Below, piece by piece: positions 31,936 through 40,065 of a stretch of 50,817 nt of DNA. The first letter of the stretch is position 1. Every line of letters begins with the position of its first letter. The stretch comes from JAIQFR01 sp041494445 (lineage in GTDB: Bacteria > Acidobacteriota > Polarisedimenticolia > Polarisedimenticolales > JAIQFR01). The notes beneath the pieces are model-generated. The model saw only the letters and a list, made by a program, of their open reading frames with translations. It was not told the DNA's origin and ran no database searches. The stretch is taken from assembly GCA_041494445.1 (NCBI GenBank), contig JBGQAU010000010.1:1-50817 (forward strand), in the 5' to 3' direction. Both the position numbers and the translations under genes were made by a program.

Positions 31936-32724
31936 ATGAGCCGAACGTTCGAGGATCCGCTGCTCCGACGCATCTACGGGATCCTCCGCGACGAGGTGGA
32001 CCCGGAGTTCGAGTTCGCCTCGCCCGGTCCGATCCCCTGGTGCCCGGCGCCCGCATCCCCGCTCGGGTTTTCCGTCGCCCTGATCACGACCGCGGGACTC
32101 CACGTGAAGGACGATCCTCCGTTTCGGGCGATGGAGGAGCGGTTGGGAGACACCGGATTCCGCGTGATTCCCCGCGGGACGCCACCCGACGCGCTCGACC
32201 TGTCGGCGCCCTACGTGGATCAGCGGCACATTCCCCAAGACCCGGAGGTCGCGCTCCCGCTCGTGGCGCTCGAGGCGCTCCACCGGGTCGGGACGATCGG
32301 CCCTCCCGCCCCGCGCCACGTCAGCGTCTCCGGCGGGATCGTGAGGCCCTTCCCAGGGCTCGCGGAAAGCGGCGAAAAGGTGGCGAAGATCCTCGGCGAC
32401 GACGGCGTATCCGCGGTCCTCCTGCTGCCAAGCTGCCCTCTGTGCGTCCAGACGGTCAGCATCCTCGCCCGGAGCATCGAGGCCCGCGGGATCCCGACGG
32501 CGTGCCTCACCCTCGTCCCGGAGCTGACCCGCATCGTCGGCGCGCCCCGGTCATTGCACGTGCGCTTCCGGTTCGGCGCCCCGTGCGGCGATCCCGGGAA
32601 CGGTCCTCTGCACCGAGCCGTCCTGCTCGAACTCCTCGGCCTGCTCACGGAGGCCAAGGCACCGGGGACCGTGCGCGAATCCGACCTGAAGTGGAAATGC
32701 GGGGAGGTGCCCAGGAGATCCTAG
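31936..32724 (+). CDS. GrdB-like (glycine/proline reductase B family) protein with CPLC motif
   Basis: A 262-residue protein of the glycine/sarcosine/betaine/D-proline reductase selenoprotein B superfamily. Typical segments are VALITTAGLHVKDDPPFR, GDTGFRVIP, the strand-loop VLLLPSCPLCVQTVSILARSIEARGIPTACL and VRFRFGAPCGDPG. Where some relatives have selenocysteine-x-x-Cys this one has C167-P-L-C170, both encoded by ordinary TGC codons, so it may be a thiol redox protein. It follows the ATP-grasp gene by 21 bases and is the last gene of the operon. Its role with a radical SAM enzyme is unknown. Confidence 0.75.
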   Translation: MSRTFEDPLLRRIYGILRDEVDPEFEFASPGPIPWCPAPASPLGFSVALITTAGLHVKDDPPFRAMEERLGDTGFRVIPRGTPPDALDLSAPYVDQRHIPQDPEVALPLVALEALHRVGTIGPPAPRHVSVSGGIVRPFPGLAESGEKVAKILGDDGVSAVLLLPSCPLCVQTVSILARSIEARGIPTACLTLVPELTRIVGAPRSLHVRFRFGAPCGDPGNGPLHRAVLLELLGLLTEAKAPGTVRESDLKWKCGEVPRRS

Positions 32725-32785
32725 ACGGAAGACTGCGTCGCGCGGCGAACTTTCGTCCTACTCTCGCTTATTTCGATTTTCGGGG

Positions 32786-32814
32786 TTGTCCCGAGGTTGA
32801 CCGGGATTTATAGT
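32786..32814 (+). promoter_or_regulatory. Sigma-70 promoter of the LysM/M23 gene (leaderless)
   Basis: TTGTCC (32786-32791), a 17-base spacer and TATAGT (32809-32814). Only seven bases remain before the ATG at 32822, with no Shine-Dalgarno sequence, so the transcript should begin at the start codon. Confidence 0.7.
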
Positions 32815-32821
32815 CGCTCGG

Positions 32822-33697
32822 ATGATGAACTGGAGTGGATCCCGCCCGCGGGAACGGTGGCGCGTCCTGTGGATCCGCGGCGTCCTCGCGCTCCTGCTCG
32901 CGATCGCGGGCCCGCTCGGGTGTGCCGGGGTTCATCGTCGTTCCGTCCAGGCGCCTGCCCCGCCGTCCGAGCGCGCGGTCGCGGTGGCGCCGGAGGCCGA
33001 CGCGGCGGTCGCGGGACCAGGCGTGCCCGAGGGCGCACGCGTCGAGGACGGCGATTCCCCGCAGGGAGTGTTCCATCGCGTCGAGGCCGGTCAGACGCTC
33101 TGGCGGATCGCGCGCGTCTACGCGGTGCCGCAGGAGGAGTTGCTGCGGGTCAACGGGCTCGACGATCCCGGCCTGCTCGAGGTGGGCCAGGAGCTGTTCA
33201 TCCCGGGAGCGACCGCCGTCCTGGAGGTTCCACCGTACCCGTCTCCGCTCCCGCTCGTCCCGTTCCCCGCCCCCAGGGCCCTCGTCCCGTCGGCGCGCGA
33301 TGTCGGCTTCGAATGGCCCGTTGCCGGCGGCCACGTGCTCTCGTACTTCGGCGCGCGGCGCCGCACGCACCGGCACACCGGGGTCGACATCGCCGGCGAG
33401 CGCGGCCAGGAGATCTTCGCTGCCCGCGCGGGAACGGTGACCTTCAGCGGCCGGACCCGGACCGGGTACGGCAAACTCGTGATCCTCGACCACGGCAACG
33501 GGATCGAGTCCCTGTACGCGCACGACCAAGACCTGCTCGTGCGCATCGGCGATAACGTGGAGAAGGGGCAACCGATCGCCCGTCTCGGCCGCTCCGGCAA
33601 CGCCACGACGCCGCACTGCCACTTCGAGATTCGCAAGGACCGCGTCCCGGTCGATCCCCTGCTCTACGTCTCCCGGCTCGCAGAGGCACGGCCGTGA
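32822..33697 (+). CDS. LysM and M23 peptidase lipoprotein (NlpD/EnvC-like)
   Basis: A 291-residue envelope lipoprotein. The lipobox GPLGC (C34) is followed by a linker, a LysM domain (about 84-130: HRVEAGQTLWRIARVY) and a LytM/M23 domain (about 160-288). Zinc ligands are present: H185-x3-D189 (HTGVD) and H265-C-H267, so the peptidase may be active, unlike E. coli NlpD. It would cut or bind peptidoglycan crosslinks during growth or division. It begins at a leaderless promoter and its stop overlaps the next gene by four bases (GTGA). Confidence 0.9.
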   Translation: MMNWSGSRPRERWRVLWIRGVLALLLAIAGPLGCAGVHRRSVQAPAPPSERAVAVAPEADAAVAGPGVPEGARVEDGDSPQGVFHRVEAGQTLWRIARVYAVPQEELLRVNGLDDPGLLEVGQELFIPGATAVLEVPPYPSPLPLVPFPAPRALVPSARDVGFEWPVAGGHVLSYFGARRRTHRHTGVDIAGERGQEIFAARAGTVTFSGRTRTGYGKLVILDHGNGIESLYAHDQDLLVRIGDNVEKGQPIARLGRSGNATTPHCHFEIRKDRVPVDPLLYVSRLAEARP

Positions 33698-34410
33698 AGG
33701 TCGAAATCCGCTGTCCCGCGTGCGGGCGCGGTTACCTGATCGACGAAGCGAAGATTCCCTCGGCGGGCGGGAAGGTCGCTTGCAAGGCCTGCGGCGTGCG
33801 GATCGAGTTGCCGAGACGCCCCGGGTCTGGGGCGCAGCCCCCGCCGAGTCCCCTGTCCGTATTCTCGCCCGCACCGGCCAAGGCGGCGCCCCCGGCTCCC
33901 GCCCCAACCGTGGGCGCCCCTGCCCCCGTTCCCGCATCCTCCTCGACGGAGATCGTATGCCCTCGCTGCGGCCTGCGTTTCCCTCCGGCGAAAAGCACGG
34001 CCGCCACCCGGACCCCATCCCGACCCACCGTGCTCGTGGTGGAGGACCTGGAGTACTTCCTCGAGGTCGCGAAGGACGCGCTCTCGCCGAAGTACGAGGT
34101 GAAGACCGCGCGGTCTCTCGGGGAGGCGCGCGCGGCGCTGTCGTCCGGCAGGATCGACGCGATCCTGCTGGACCTGACGCTCCAGGACGGCGAGGACGGC
34201 CTCACCCTGCTCCGGGAGATGCCCGTCAAGCGGTGCCCGGTGCTGATCTTTACCGCCGAGGACGAGGCCGAGATGTACGGCGAGTCGTGGGACAAGCTTC
34301 GCGCGCTCGGTGCGGACGACTTGGTCATCAAGGGCATGCACGTCGGCGAGTCGTTGGCCCGGAGGATCGGCGCGCTCCTTGGCGAGCCCGAGGAGCCGAC
34401 GGGCCGTTGA
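33694..34410 (+). CDS. Zinc-ribbon (MJ0042-type) plus receiver-domain protein
   Basis: A 238-residue cytoplasmic protein. Residues 5-38 are an MJ0042-type zinc ribbon (C7PAC10 ... C30KAC33). A Pro/Ala-rich linker follows, then a second C89-x2-C92 pair, and a receiver domain from about 112 with the phospho-acceptor at D160 (LLDLTLQDG), T188-type Thr (LIFTAED) and K210 region (DLVIKGMH). The receiver's late Lys is in VIKG rather than the usual KP. GTG at 33694 overlaps the LysM/M23 stop. The pair's coupling suggests an envelope-related regulator, but no kinase is nearby. Confidence 0.82.
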   Translation: MKVEIRCPACGRGYLIDEAKIPSAGGKVACKACGVRIELPRRPGSGAQPPPSPLSVFSPAPAKAAPPAPAPTVGAPAPVPASSSTEIVCPRCGLRFPPAKSTAATRTPSRPTVLVVEDLEYFLEVAKDALSPKYEVKTARSLGEARAALSSGRIDAILLDLTLQDGEDGLTLLREMPVKRCPVLIFTAEDEAEMYGESWDKLRALGADDLVIKGMHVGESLARRIGALLGEPEEPTGR

Positions 34411-34468
34411 TCCCGCCGCCGGCGGCCGCCGGCGTCGCGACTCTCCACCCCAGCGCAAGGAGGACCCG

Positions 34469-35251
34469 ATGAGGCAGACGAGATGGTTGGCGGCCGCCGT
34501 CGCGCTCGTGGCGCTCGCGCCCGCCGTATCCTCCGGCGCCCGGGCAGCGGTCCTCGATCGCGCCGGGGTCTACGTGGACGCCTGGCCCCAGTCGTTGACC
34601 GGGACCGCCCGGATCGACGGCCGGGTAGAGGGCGACGTGTTCTCCCTCGCGGGAGACGCCGGCCTCGACGGCAAGAAAGCGGTCGGCGAGGTCGGCGCGT
34701 GGTTCCATCCCTTCGGACGCCACCGCCTGCGAGTTTCGGGCTTCTCCGCTTCGATGAACGGATCGAGGAGCCTGCCCCGCCCGCTTCGGATCGGCGATCT
34801 CGCCGCGCCGGAAGGTACCCAAGTGGGGTCGGCCCTGGACCTGAAGTTTCTCAAGGCCCATTACTCCTACTCGATCGTCAACCGGGATCTCGTGAACGTC
34901 GCCGTTCTCGTCGGCGCCGACTATCTGGACGGAAAGGGGGAGATCACCGCGCTGGGCGCTATCGAGTCCGCCTCCCTCAAGGGAGCGGTGCCGGTGATCG
35001 GCGCCGGCGTCCAGGTTTCGCCGCTCGGATTCCTACGGCTGTACGGCGAGGCCACCGGCGCGAGCTGGAAGATCGGGAGCATGCGCGCGAACCTTCGGGA
35101 CACGCTGATCCGCGCCGAGGCGTACACGGGTCACGTCCTCGGTGTGGGTGCGGGCTACCGGAAGCTCAGCCTCGAGGCGGAGAAGAGCGGCGAGGGGAAG
35201 ATCGACGTCTCGACCGACGGCTACCAGGTCTACCTGCTGCTCCGATTCTAA
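34469..35251 (+). CDS. Outer-membrane beta-barrel protein
   Basis: A 260-residue exported protein: a signal peptide (ending near GARAAV), then alternating beta strands with aromatic girdles and a C-terminal strand ending in F (VYLLLRF), which is the usual outer-membrane insertion signal. The barrel is small, probably 8-10 strands, of a type with no specified substrate. AAGGAGG lies five bases before the ATG. It is 58 bases after the zinc-ribbon/receiver gene on the same strand. Confidence 0.78.
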   Translation: MRQTRWLAAAVALVALAPAVSSGARAAVLDRAGVYVDAWPQSLTGTARIDGRVEGDVFSLAGDAGLDGKKAVGEVGAWFHPFGRHRLRVSGFSASMNGSRSLPRPLRIGDLAAPEGTQVGSALDLKFLKAHYSYSIVNRDLVNVAVLVGADYLDGKGEITALGAIESASLKGAVPVIGAGVQVSPLGFLRLYGEATGASWKIGSMRANLRDTLIRAEAYTGHVLGVGAGYRKLSLEAEKSGEGKIDVSTDGYQVYLLLRF

Positions 35252-35303
35252 AGGACGCGGGGTCAGATCTTGACAGCTCTGACACCTCCCCCAGCTCGTC
35301 GAC

Positions 35304-36044
35304 TCAAAAGTGGAACGCTGCGCCGACGTAGGCCGAGGTGCCGCCGAGGTCCAGCTTGCCCAGGCCCGCGAAGTCGCCGCTCGGGGTCACCTCCGACCAC
35401 GAATGCCGCCCTTCGAAGATCAGTCCCCAGGTCGGTCCCATCGGGAGCTCGATGCCGGCGAGGACGTGGGCCTCGAACGCGGTGCCGCTGTCCGTGAATC
35501 GGTCGGAAAAGACCAGCGGGGGGTCGGCGGTGAAATCCAGGAAGTCCCCGGTCTCCTCGTACCGCCAGAAATTGAAGCCCGCGCCGACGCCGAGATAGGG
35601 CACCGGCCGGTGCACGCGGTACTGACCCTGCCGCCCGCGGTAGGAGAACCGCCCGCCGGGAAGGATCCTGAGATCCACGGTCGCCGGCGTGAGTCTGAGC
35701 CGCGTGTCGTGGAGGATCGGGAACCCGTCTTGGTCGCGGAAGTCTCGGTAGGAGGAGCTGACCGTCGAGTCGTAGAAGTCCAAGTTGAATCCGATCTCGA
35801 GGTGGTTGCTCATCCCGGCGACGTAGGTGAACCCGAGCGTCCCGTCGTTGAAGTCGCTCGAACTCATCGTGAAGTCGCGCTCGTTGTTGTCCCAGAACTC
35901 GCTGTTGCCCGAGGGGAAGAACCCTCCCAGGCGGAACTCGAAGGAATTATCGGAGGGCTCGGAGCCGCGCGGCTGGGCGTACGCGGGTGCCGCCGCGGCC
36001 AGGACCAGCACCACCATCGCGAGGCAAAACGCAGTGCGCTTCAT
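35304..36044 (-). CDS. Outer-membrane beta-barrel protein
   Basis: A 246-residue exported barrel protein with a clear signal peptide (KRTAFCLAMVVLVLAAAAPAYAQ) and C-terminal strand ending AAFHF. NSFEFRLGGFFPSGNSEFWDNN at the start and the LGVGAGFNFWRYEE strand are typical of OmpW/outer-membrane-beta-barrel families. GGGAGGAA precedes the ATG at 36044. It converges with the barrel gene ending at 35251 with 52 bases between. Confidence 0.78.
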   Translation of the reverse strand: MKRTAFCLAMVVLVLAAAAPAYAQPRGSEPSDNSFEFRLGGFFPSGNSEFWDNNERDFTMSSSDFNDGTLGFTYVAGMSNHLEIGFNLDFYDSTVSSSYRDFRDQDGFPILHDTRLRLTPATVDLRILPGGRFSYRGRQGQYRVHRPVPYLGVGAGFNFWRYEETGDFLDFTADPPLVFSDRFTDSGTAFEAHVLAGIELPMGPTWGLIFEGRHSWSEVTPSGDFAGLGKLDLGGTSAYVGAAFHF

Positions 36045-36209
36045 CGTTCCTCCCACGGCCGCCGCCGCCGGTGCGCGGCTTGAGTGCCTTCGCGGCCGGG
36101 CGGAGGAATTGCAATCGGCGGGCCACGCCGCGGCGTCGAAAACGGCGCCGCGGCGCGGCCTTCCCGGGAAAGGGCTGTCCCCCTGGAGGGACACCCGAGG
36201 GTGACACCC

Positions 36210-37049
36210 CTAGGGCACCACGGTGACCTGCGCGGCCGAGTCGAGCTTCAGAGTGATCACCGTTCCGGCCGGGATCTCGACTTCCTTCCCTTTGGTCTTG
36301 GCTGCCACGGCGGTCCCCGCGGCGCCGCCGACGATGGCACCCAGGACGGTCCCCTTGGTCTTGTCGTGCTTGCTCAGGAGCCGGCCGAGGATCGCCCCAC
36401 CCGCGGCGGCGCCGCCGATGGTCGCGGCATCCTTCCCGGTCTCGCTCTTCCCCGCCTCGGCGAACGACGCGCTGATCGGAGCGCTGCGTCCCGAGGTCAG
36501 CTCGAGCTTGTTGAATTCCAGCGCGAGCTTCGCCTGGCCGCCGATCTTCTTCAGCGACACCGCCTCGGTGACGCTGCCGACGATGACGGAACCGGCGGGG
36601 ATCACGGCGATCCCGTCCTGCATCACGTCCTTCGCCACGCGGGCACGGAAGCTGTCGCCGGCCTGGCTCGCCTTGCTCGACACCCCGTCGAGGAACGCGA
36701 CCTCGATCGGCGTGCCCGCCGGGACGGTCTTCACCACCGGCTCGCGCGCGGGCGGCGTCATCGGGGGCTCCGTCGCGCTGCGCCCGGTCCCTTCGCCCTC
36801 CGGCCGCGCCGCCGGCCTGGGACGCGGGGCCCGCCGCGCGGGCGGAGCTTGCTGCTCCGGTGCCGTCGCCGGAGGCGCGGCAGCGGGGGGTTGCTGTGCG
36901 GGCGGTTCGGCCTGCTGGGCCACGGCCGGGGGCGCCTGCGACTCCGGAGCCGCGGCCTGCCTCGCGCCTCCGCCGCATGCGGTCGCCGCGATCGCCACGA
37001 CCGCGACGAAGACGATCAACGACAACACGGATACCAACCGACGACTCAT
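36210..37049 (-). CDS. Lipoprotein with Pro/Ala linker and glycine-zipper segment
   Basis: A 279-residue lipoprotein (lipobox ATAC, C25). A long Pro/Ala/Gln-rich linker (30-100) leads to a domain starting VPAGTPIEVAFLDGVSSKASQAGDSFRARV (about 108), and a glycine-rich helix pair (GGAAAGGAILGRLL, GAIVGGAAGTAVAA at about 210-255) ends in a beta segment. The domain resembles BON/LipA-type 'pore or penetration' lipoproteins with a glycine zipper, but I cannot name the family. AAGGAGGG lies before the ATG. It is 46 bases downstream of the methyltransferase/reductase gene on its strand. Confidence 0.65.
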   Translation of the reverse strand: MSRRLVSVLSLIVFVAVVAIAATACGGGARQAAAPESQAPPAVAQQAEPPAQQPPAAAPPATAPEQQAPPARRAPRPRPAARPEGEGTGRSATEPPMTPPAREPVVKTVPAGTPIEVAFLDGVSSKASQAGDSFRARVAKDVMQDGIAVIPAGSVIVGSVTEAVSLKKIGGQAKLALEFNKLELTSGRSAPISASFAEAGKSETGKDAATIGGAAAGGAILGRLLSKHDKTKGTVLGAIVGGAAGTAVAAKTKGKEVEIPAGTVITLKLDSAAQVTVVP

Positions 37050-37094
37050 CGGACGACCCTCCTTGACGAACCTTCGCTTGTCTCCCGTTACGGG

Positions 37095-38975
37095 TTAGGC
37101 CACATCGTCCCGCCCCCCGCTCCCGGCGCGAGGCCTCAGGCCATCGGGGATTGCCTCGGCGACCTGGATGGCCGTCGTGTAGCGGCCGAACGGCGCGGCG
37201 ATCTGGACCCCTTGCACGTGGGATGCCAGCGCGCGGATCGTTTCCTGCGCGATGGCGATGCCCTCCCTTCTGGCCTTTTCCTGTGTGTCCGCCGTGCGCA
37301 TTCGCTCCAGGATCGCGTCCGGCACTCGCACCCCGGGTACCTCGTTGTTCATGAACTCCGCGTTCCGGTAGGAGGCGAGCGGCCACACACCGGCGATCAG
37401 CGGGATGCGAACGTGCCGGATCCGCTCGAGGAACGCCAGGAGTTCCTCGACGTCGAACACCGGCTGGGTGACGACGAAGTCGGCGCTGGCGTCGACCTTC
37501 CACTCGAACCGCGAGATCTCGCGGTGGAGATCGGCCGCTCCCGGGTTCAGTCCCACGCCGGCGACGAACGAAGTCGATTCGCCGATCGGGTTCCCGCCGA
37601 CGTCCATCCCGAGGTTCAGACGGTGGACCATGTTCATGAGGCCGATGCTGTCCACGTCGAACACCGCCGTCGCGTCCGGGTAGTCACCGAGCTTCGGTGG
37701 ATCCCCCGTGATCACCAGCAGATTCCTGAGACCCAGGGCGTGCGCCCCGAGGAGGTCCGACTGCATCCCGAGGAGGTTCCGATCACGGCAGCAGTAGTGG
37801 ACCAGCGTCTCAATCCCGACTTCCCGCTCGAGCCGCGCGGCCATCGCCATGGGGCTCATGCGAGCGGAGGCCCGGGGACCGTCGGGGATGTTGATCGCGT
37901 CCGCCCCGCTGTCGCGAAGGAGGCGCGCGCCGTCGAAGTTCTTCGCCAGGTCGTGGCCCCGCGGCGGGAGCATCTCGACGCTCACGATGAAACGACCTTC
38001 CGCGAGCGCCGCCCCCAAGCGCGAGCGGGAAGCGATGGGAGGGGGCGCGGGCGCCGCTTTCGCCGCGGCGGCGGCGCGAGGGACCGCCGCGATCCTGCGC
38101 GGCGCGACCGCGCGCACCGCCCTGCGGATCTGCTTGAGGTGCTCGGGAGTGGTGCCGCAGCAGCCGCCGACGATACGGGCGCCCGCGGCGATGAACCGGC
38201 CCGCGTAGCTCCCCATGTACTCCGGGCTGCAGAGGTAGAAGTTCCGATCCTCGACGACCCGCGGCTTCCCGGCGTTCGGCTGCGCGGCGATCGGCAGCGC
38301 GACCGCCATCGCGAGGCGCTCGACCGCATCGAGCATCGGGCCCGGCCCGACGGAACAGTTGACGCCAACCGCGTCCACCGGGAGAGCCGAGAGCGCCGCG
38401 CCGAAGACGTCGGGGCTCACCCCCTCGAGGCTGTTCCCGTCGTCCTGTAGGGTCATCTGGACGACGATCGGCAGGTCGGAAACGCCGCGCACGCCGCGCA
38501 CGGCCGCCCCGGCTTCGGCGAGGTCGTAGAAGGTCTCCAGGGAAAACAGGTCCACCCCCCCCTCGGCGAGGGCCGCGGCCTGCTCGGCGAACATCGCGGC
38601 GGCCTCCTCCACGGACGTCGGCCCCCACGGCTCGATCCTCAGCCCGAGGGGGCCGATCGCCCCCGCGACGAACACGTCCGCGCCGGCCACGTTCCTCGCG
38701 AGCCGGGCACCGGCTGCATTGATCTCCGCCACACGGTCGGCGAGGCCGTGCTTCGTCAGCTTCACCCGGTTCGCACCGAACGTGTTCGTCTCGATCACGT
38801 CCACCCCGACCGCGACGTACTCCTGGTGGACCTCTTCGACGACAAACGGAGCGGAGAGGTTCAGCTCGTCGAAGCAGCGGTTCAGGGTGATCCCCCGGTC
38901 GTACAGGCGGGTCCCGGTCGCGCCGTCGAAGACCACGATGCGCTCCGCCAGGAAACGCCTGAAATCGCGGCTCAC
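37095..38975 (-). CDS. Fused homocysteine S-methyltransferase / methylenetetrahydrofolate reductase
   Basis: A 626-residue bifunctional enzyme (YitJ type). Residues 1-300 are a homocysteine methyltransferase TIM barrel, with VFDGATGTRLYDRGI at the start, and zinc Cys in GVNCSVGP (about 206) and GGCCGT (about 270). After an Ala/Pro linker, residues 340-605 are a MetF-type FAD-dependent reductase (VEMLPPRG, HYCCRDRN, LLVITGDPPK, FVVTQPVFD). It links the folate one-carbon pool to methionine synthesis. Start is GTG at 38975 with GGAGGAG six bases upstream. It makes methionine without a separate MetH in the window. Confidence 0.93.
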   Translation of the reverse strand: MSRDFRRFLAERIVVFDGATGTRLYDRGITLNRCFDELNLSAPFVVEEVHQEYVAVGVDVIETNTFGANRVKLTKHGLADRVAEINAAGARLARNVAGADVFVAGAIGPLGLRIEPWGPTSVEEAAAMFAEQAAALAEGGVDLFSLETFYDLAEAGAAVRGVRGVSDLPIVVQMTLQDDGNSLEGVSPDVFGAALSALPVDAVGVNCSVGPGPMLDAVERLAMAVALPIAAQPNAGKPRVVEDRNFYLCSPEYMGSYAGRFIAAGARIVGGCCGTTPEHLKQIRRAVRAVAPRRIAAVPRAAAAAKAAPAPPPIASRSRLGAALAEGRFIVSVEMLPPRGHDLAKNFDGARLLRDSGADAINIPDGPRASARMSPMAMAARLEREVGIETLVHYCCRDRNLLGMQSDLLGAHALGLRNLLVITGDPPKLGDYPDATAVFDVDSIGLMNMVHRLNLGMDVGGNPIGESTSFVAGVGLNPGAADLHREISRFEWKVDASADFVVTQPVFDVEELLAFLERIRHVRIPLIAGVWPLASYRNAEFMNNEVPGVRVPDAILERMRTADTQEKARREGIAIAQETIRALASHVQGVQIAAPFGRYTTAIQVAEAIPDGLRPRAGSGGRDDVA

Positions 38976-39044
38976 CCCTTACTCCTCCGGGTCCTTATAG
39001 CCTCTGGCGCCGACACGAGTCAAACTCGCGTCCCTGGACGACAA

Positions 39045-39070
39045 GGGGCCGCCGTGGGTACGGCGGCCCC
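39045..39070 (-). terminator. Perfect 11-pair hairpin downstream of the OmpA gene
   Basis: GGGGCCGCCGT (39045-39055), loop GGGT, ACGGCGGCCCC (39060-39070). It lies 35 bases after the stop of the OmpA-like gene on its strand and before the MetF-fusion gene. There is no clear T-run, so it may act as a weak terminator or mRNA 3' structure. Confidence 0.4.
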
Positions 39071-39105
39071 GAAGGAGTCGAGGAAACTGCGGTCGAAGCG
39101 ACCGG

Positions 39106-39750
39106 CTACTCGAGGACTCGGATCACCACCCGGCGGTTCTGCTTCCGCCCGTCGGCGGTCTTGTTGTTCGCGACCGGCTTGGACTTCCCGTACGAGATCG
39201 CGCTCATGGCGTGGAGCGGGAGGCCTCCCGTTTCGTTCAGGTAGGTCATCACCGCCTTGGCCCGCTTCTCGCCGAGCTGCATGTTGTATTCCTCGCTGCC
39301 GATGTTGTCCGTGTGTCCCTCGATCTCGAGGTAGACGGTCTTGTCCATGGACTTGACCCTGGTCGCCAGATCGTCGAGGTCCTTCGCCGCCTCAGGCGGG
39401 ATGGCATCCTGGTCGAAGGAGAACTTGGTGCGATCATCGGACAGCGTCACCGTCCAGAGGATCTTCCCCTTGGCCAGCTTCTCGGCGTCCTGCGCCTTGT
39501 TCATCGCGGCGGAGCCGATCTCCACCGCCTTCTCCGCCGTCCCCTTGACGTCGGAGATGCGGGTGTCCGTGTCCTTGCGGAGGTCGCCGACCCGCCGCTC
39601 GTTCTGCTCGACGCCGCTCTCCACGCCCTTGATTCTCTGATCGGTCTGCTCCTGGTCCTTGCGGTAGATCTTCTTGGTCACGCAGCCTACCGAGACCACG
39701 AGCACCGCGATGGCCAGCAGGGCCACAACCGTCGTCGTTCGCTTGCGCAT
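39106..39750 (-). CDS. OmpA-family peptidoglycan-binding lipoprotein
   Basis: A 214-residue outer-membrane lipoprotein (lipobox VSVGC, C23). An extended, coiled-coil-like region (about 25-90, with repeated DxR/KxV heptads) leads to an OmpA-C domain (about 95-214): GHTDNIGSEEYNMQLGEKRAKAV and SYGKSKPVANN, ending with NRRVVIRVLE. It would tether the outer membrane to peptidoglycan, as Pal does. AAGGAGAG precedes the ATG at 39750. Confidence 0.9.
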   Translation of the reverse strand: MRKRTTTVVALLAIAVLVVSVGCVTKKIYRKDQEQTDQRIKGVESGVEQNERRVGDLRKDTDTRISDVKGTAEKAVEIGSAAMNKAQDAEKLAKGKILWTVTLSDDRTKFSFDQDAIPPEAAKDLDDLATRVKSMDKTVYLEIEGHTDNIGSEEYNMQLGEKRAKAVMTYLNETGGLPLHAMSAISYGKSKPVANNKTADGRKQNRRVVIRVLE

Positions 39751-39866
39751 AGCCTGCTCTCCTTGATGGCTCCCCGTCCTGCCTGCCGTTAACGACGCCG
39801 GTCGGGGAATCCGGGCGCCTTCTCGAGGCAACCTCGTCGTGCCCGAAGGGGCTTCGACGTTTCGCT

Positions 39867-39895
39867 ACTGTAATCCGGTCGTTACGAGAACGCAA
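39867..39895 (-). promoter_or_regulatory. Candidate sigma-70 promoter of the OmpA lipoprotein gene
   Basis: On the minus strand TTGCGT (39895-39890), a 17-base spacer and TACAGT (39872-39867), about 116 bases upstream of the ATG. It is the best pair in the 315-base space between the OmpA and VWA genes; the rest of that space shows nothing I can name. Confidence 0.45.
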
Positions 39896-40065
39896 CAGCC
39901 CTCAGCGCGGAATGTAATTCAATCGCCATGCCATGCGTCTGAGGTCGAATACGGCAAGAACTCGGAGCTTTGCCGAATTGGAGGGGTGTAAGAATGACCT
40001 GACGGGGGAACGAATTGCTTGGCAGGGGCACGGCGGGGCTCTGCCGGCCCAGGAGAAGCGCCCAG

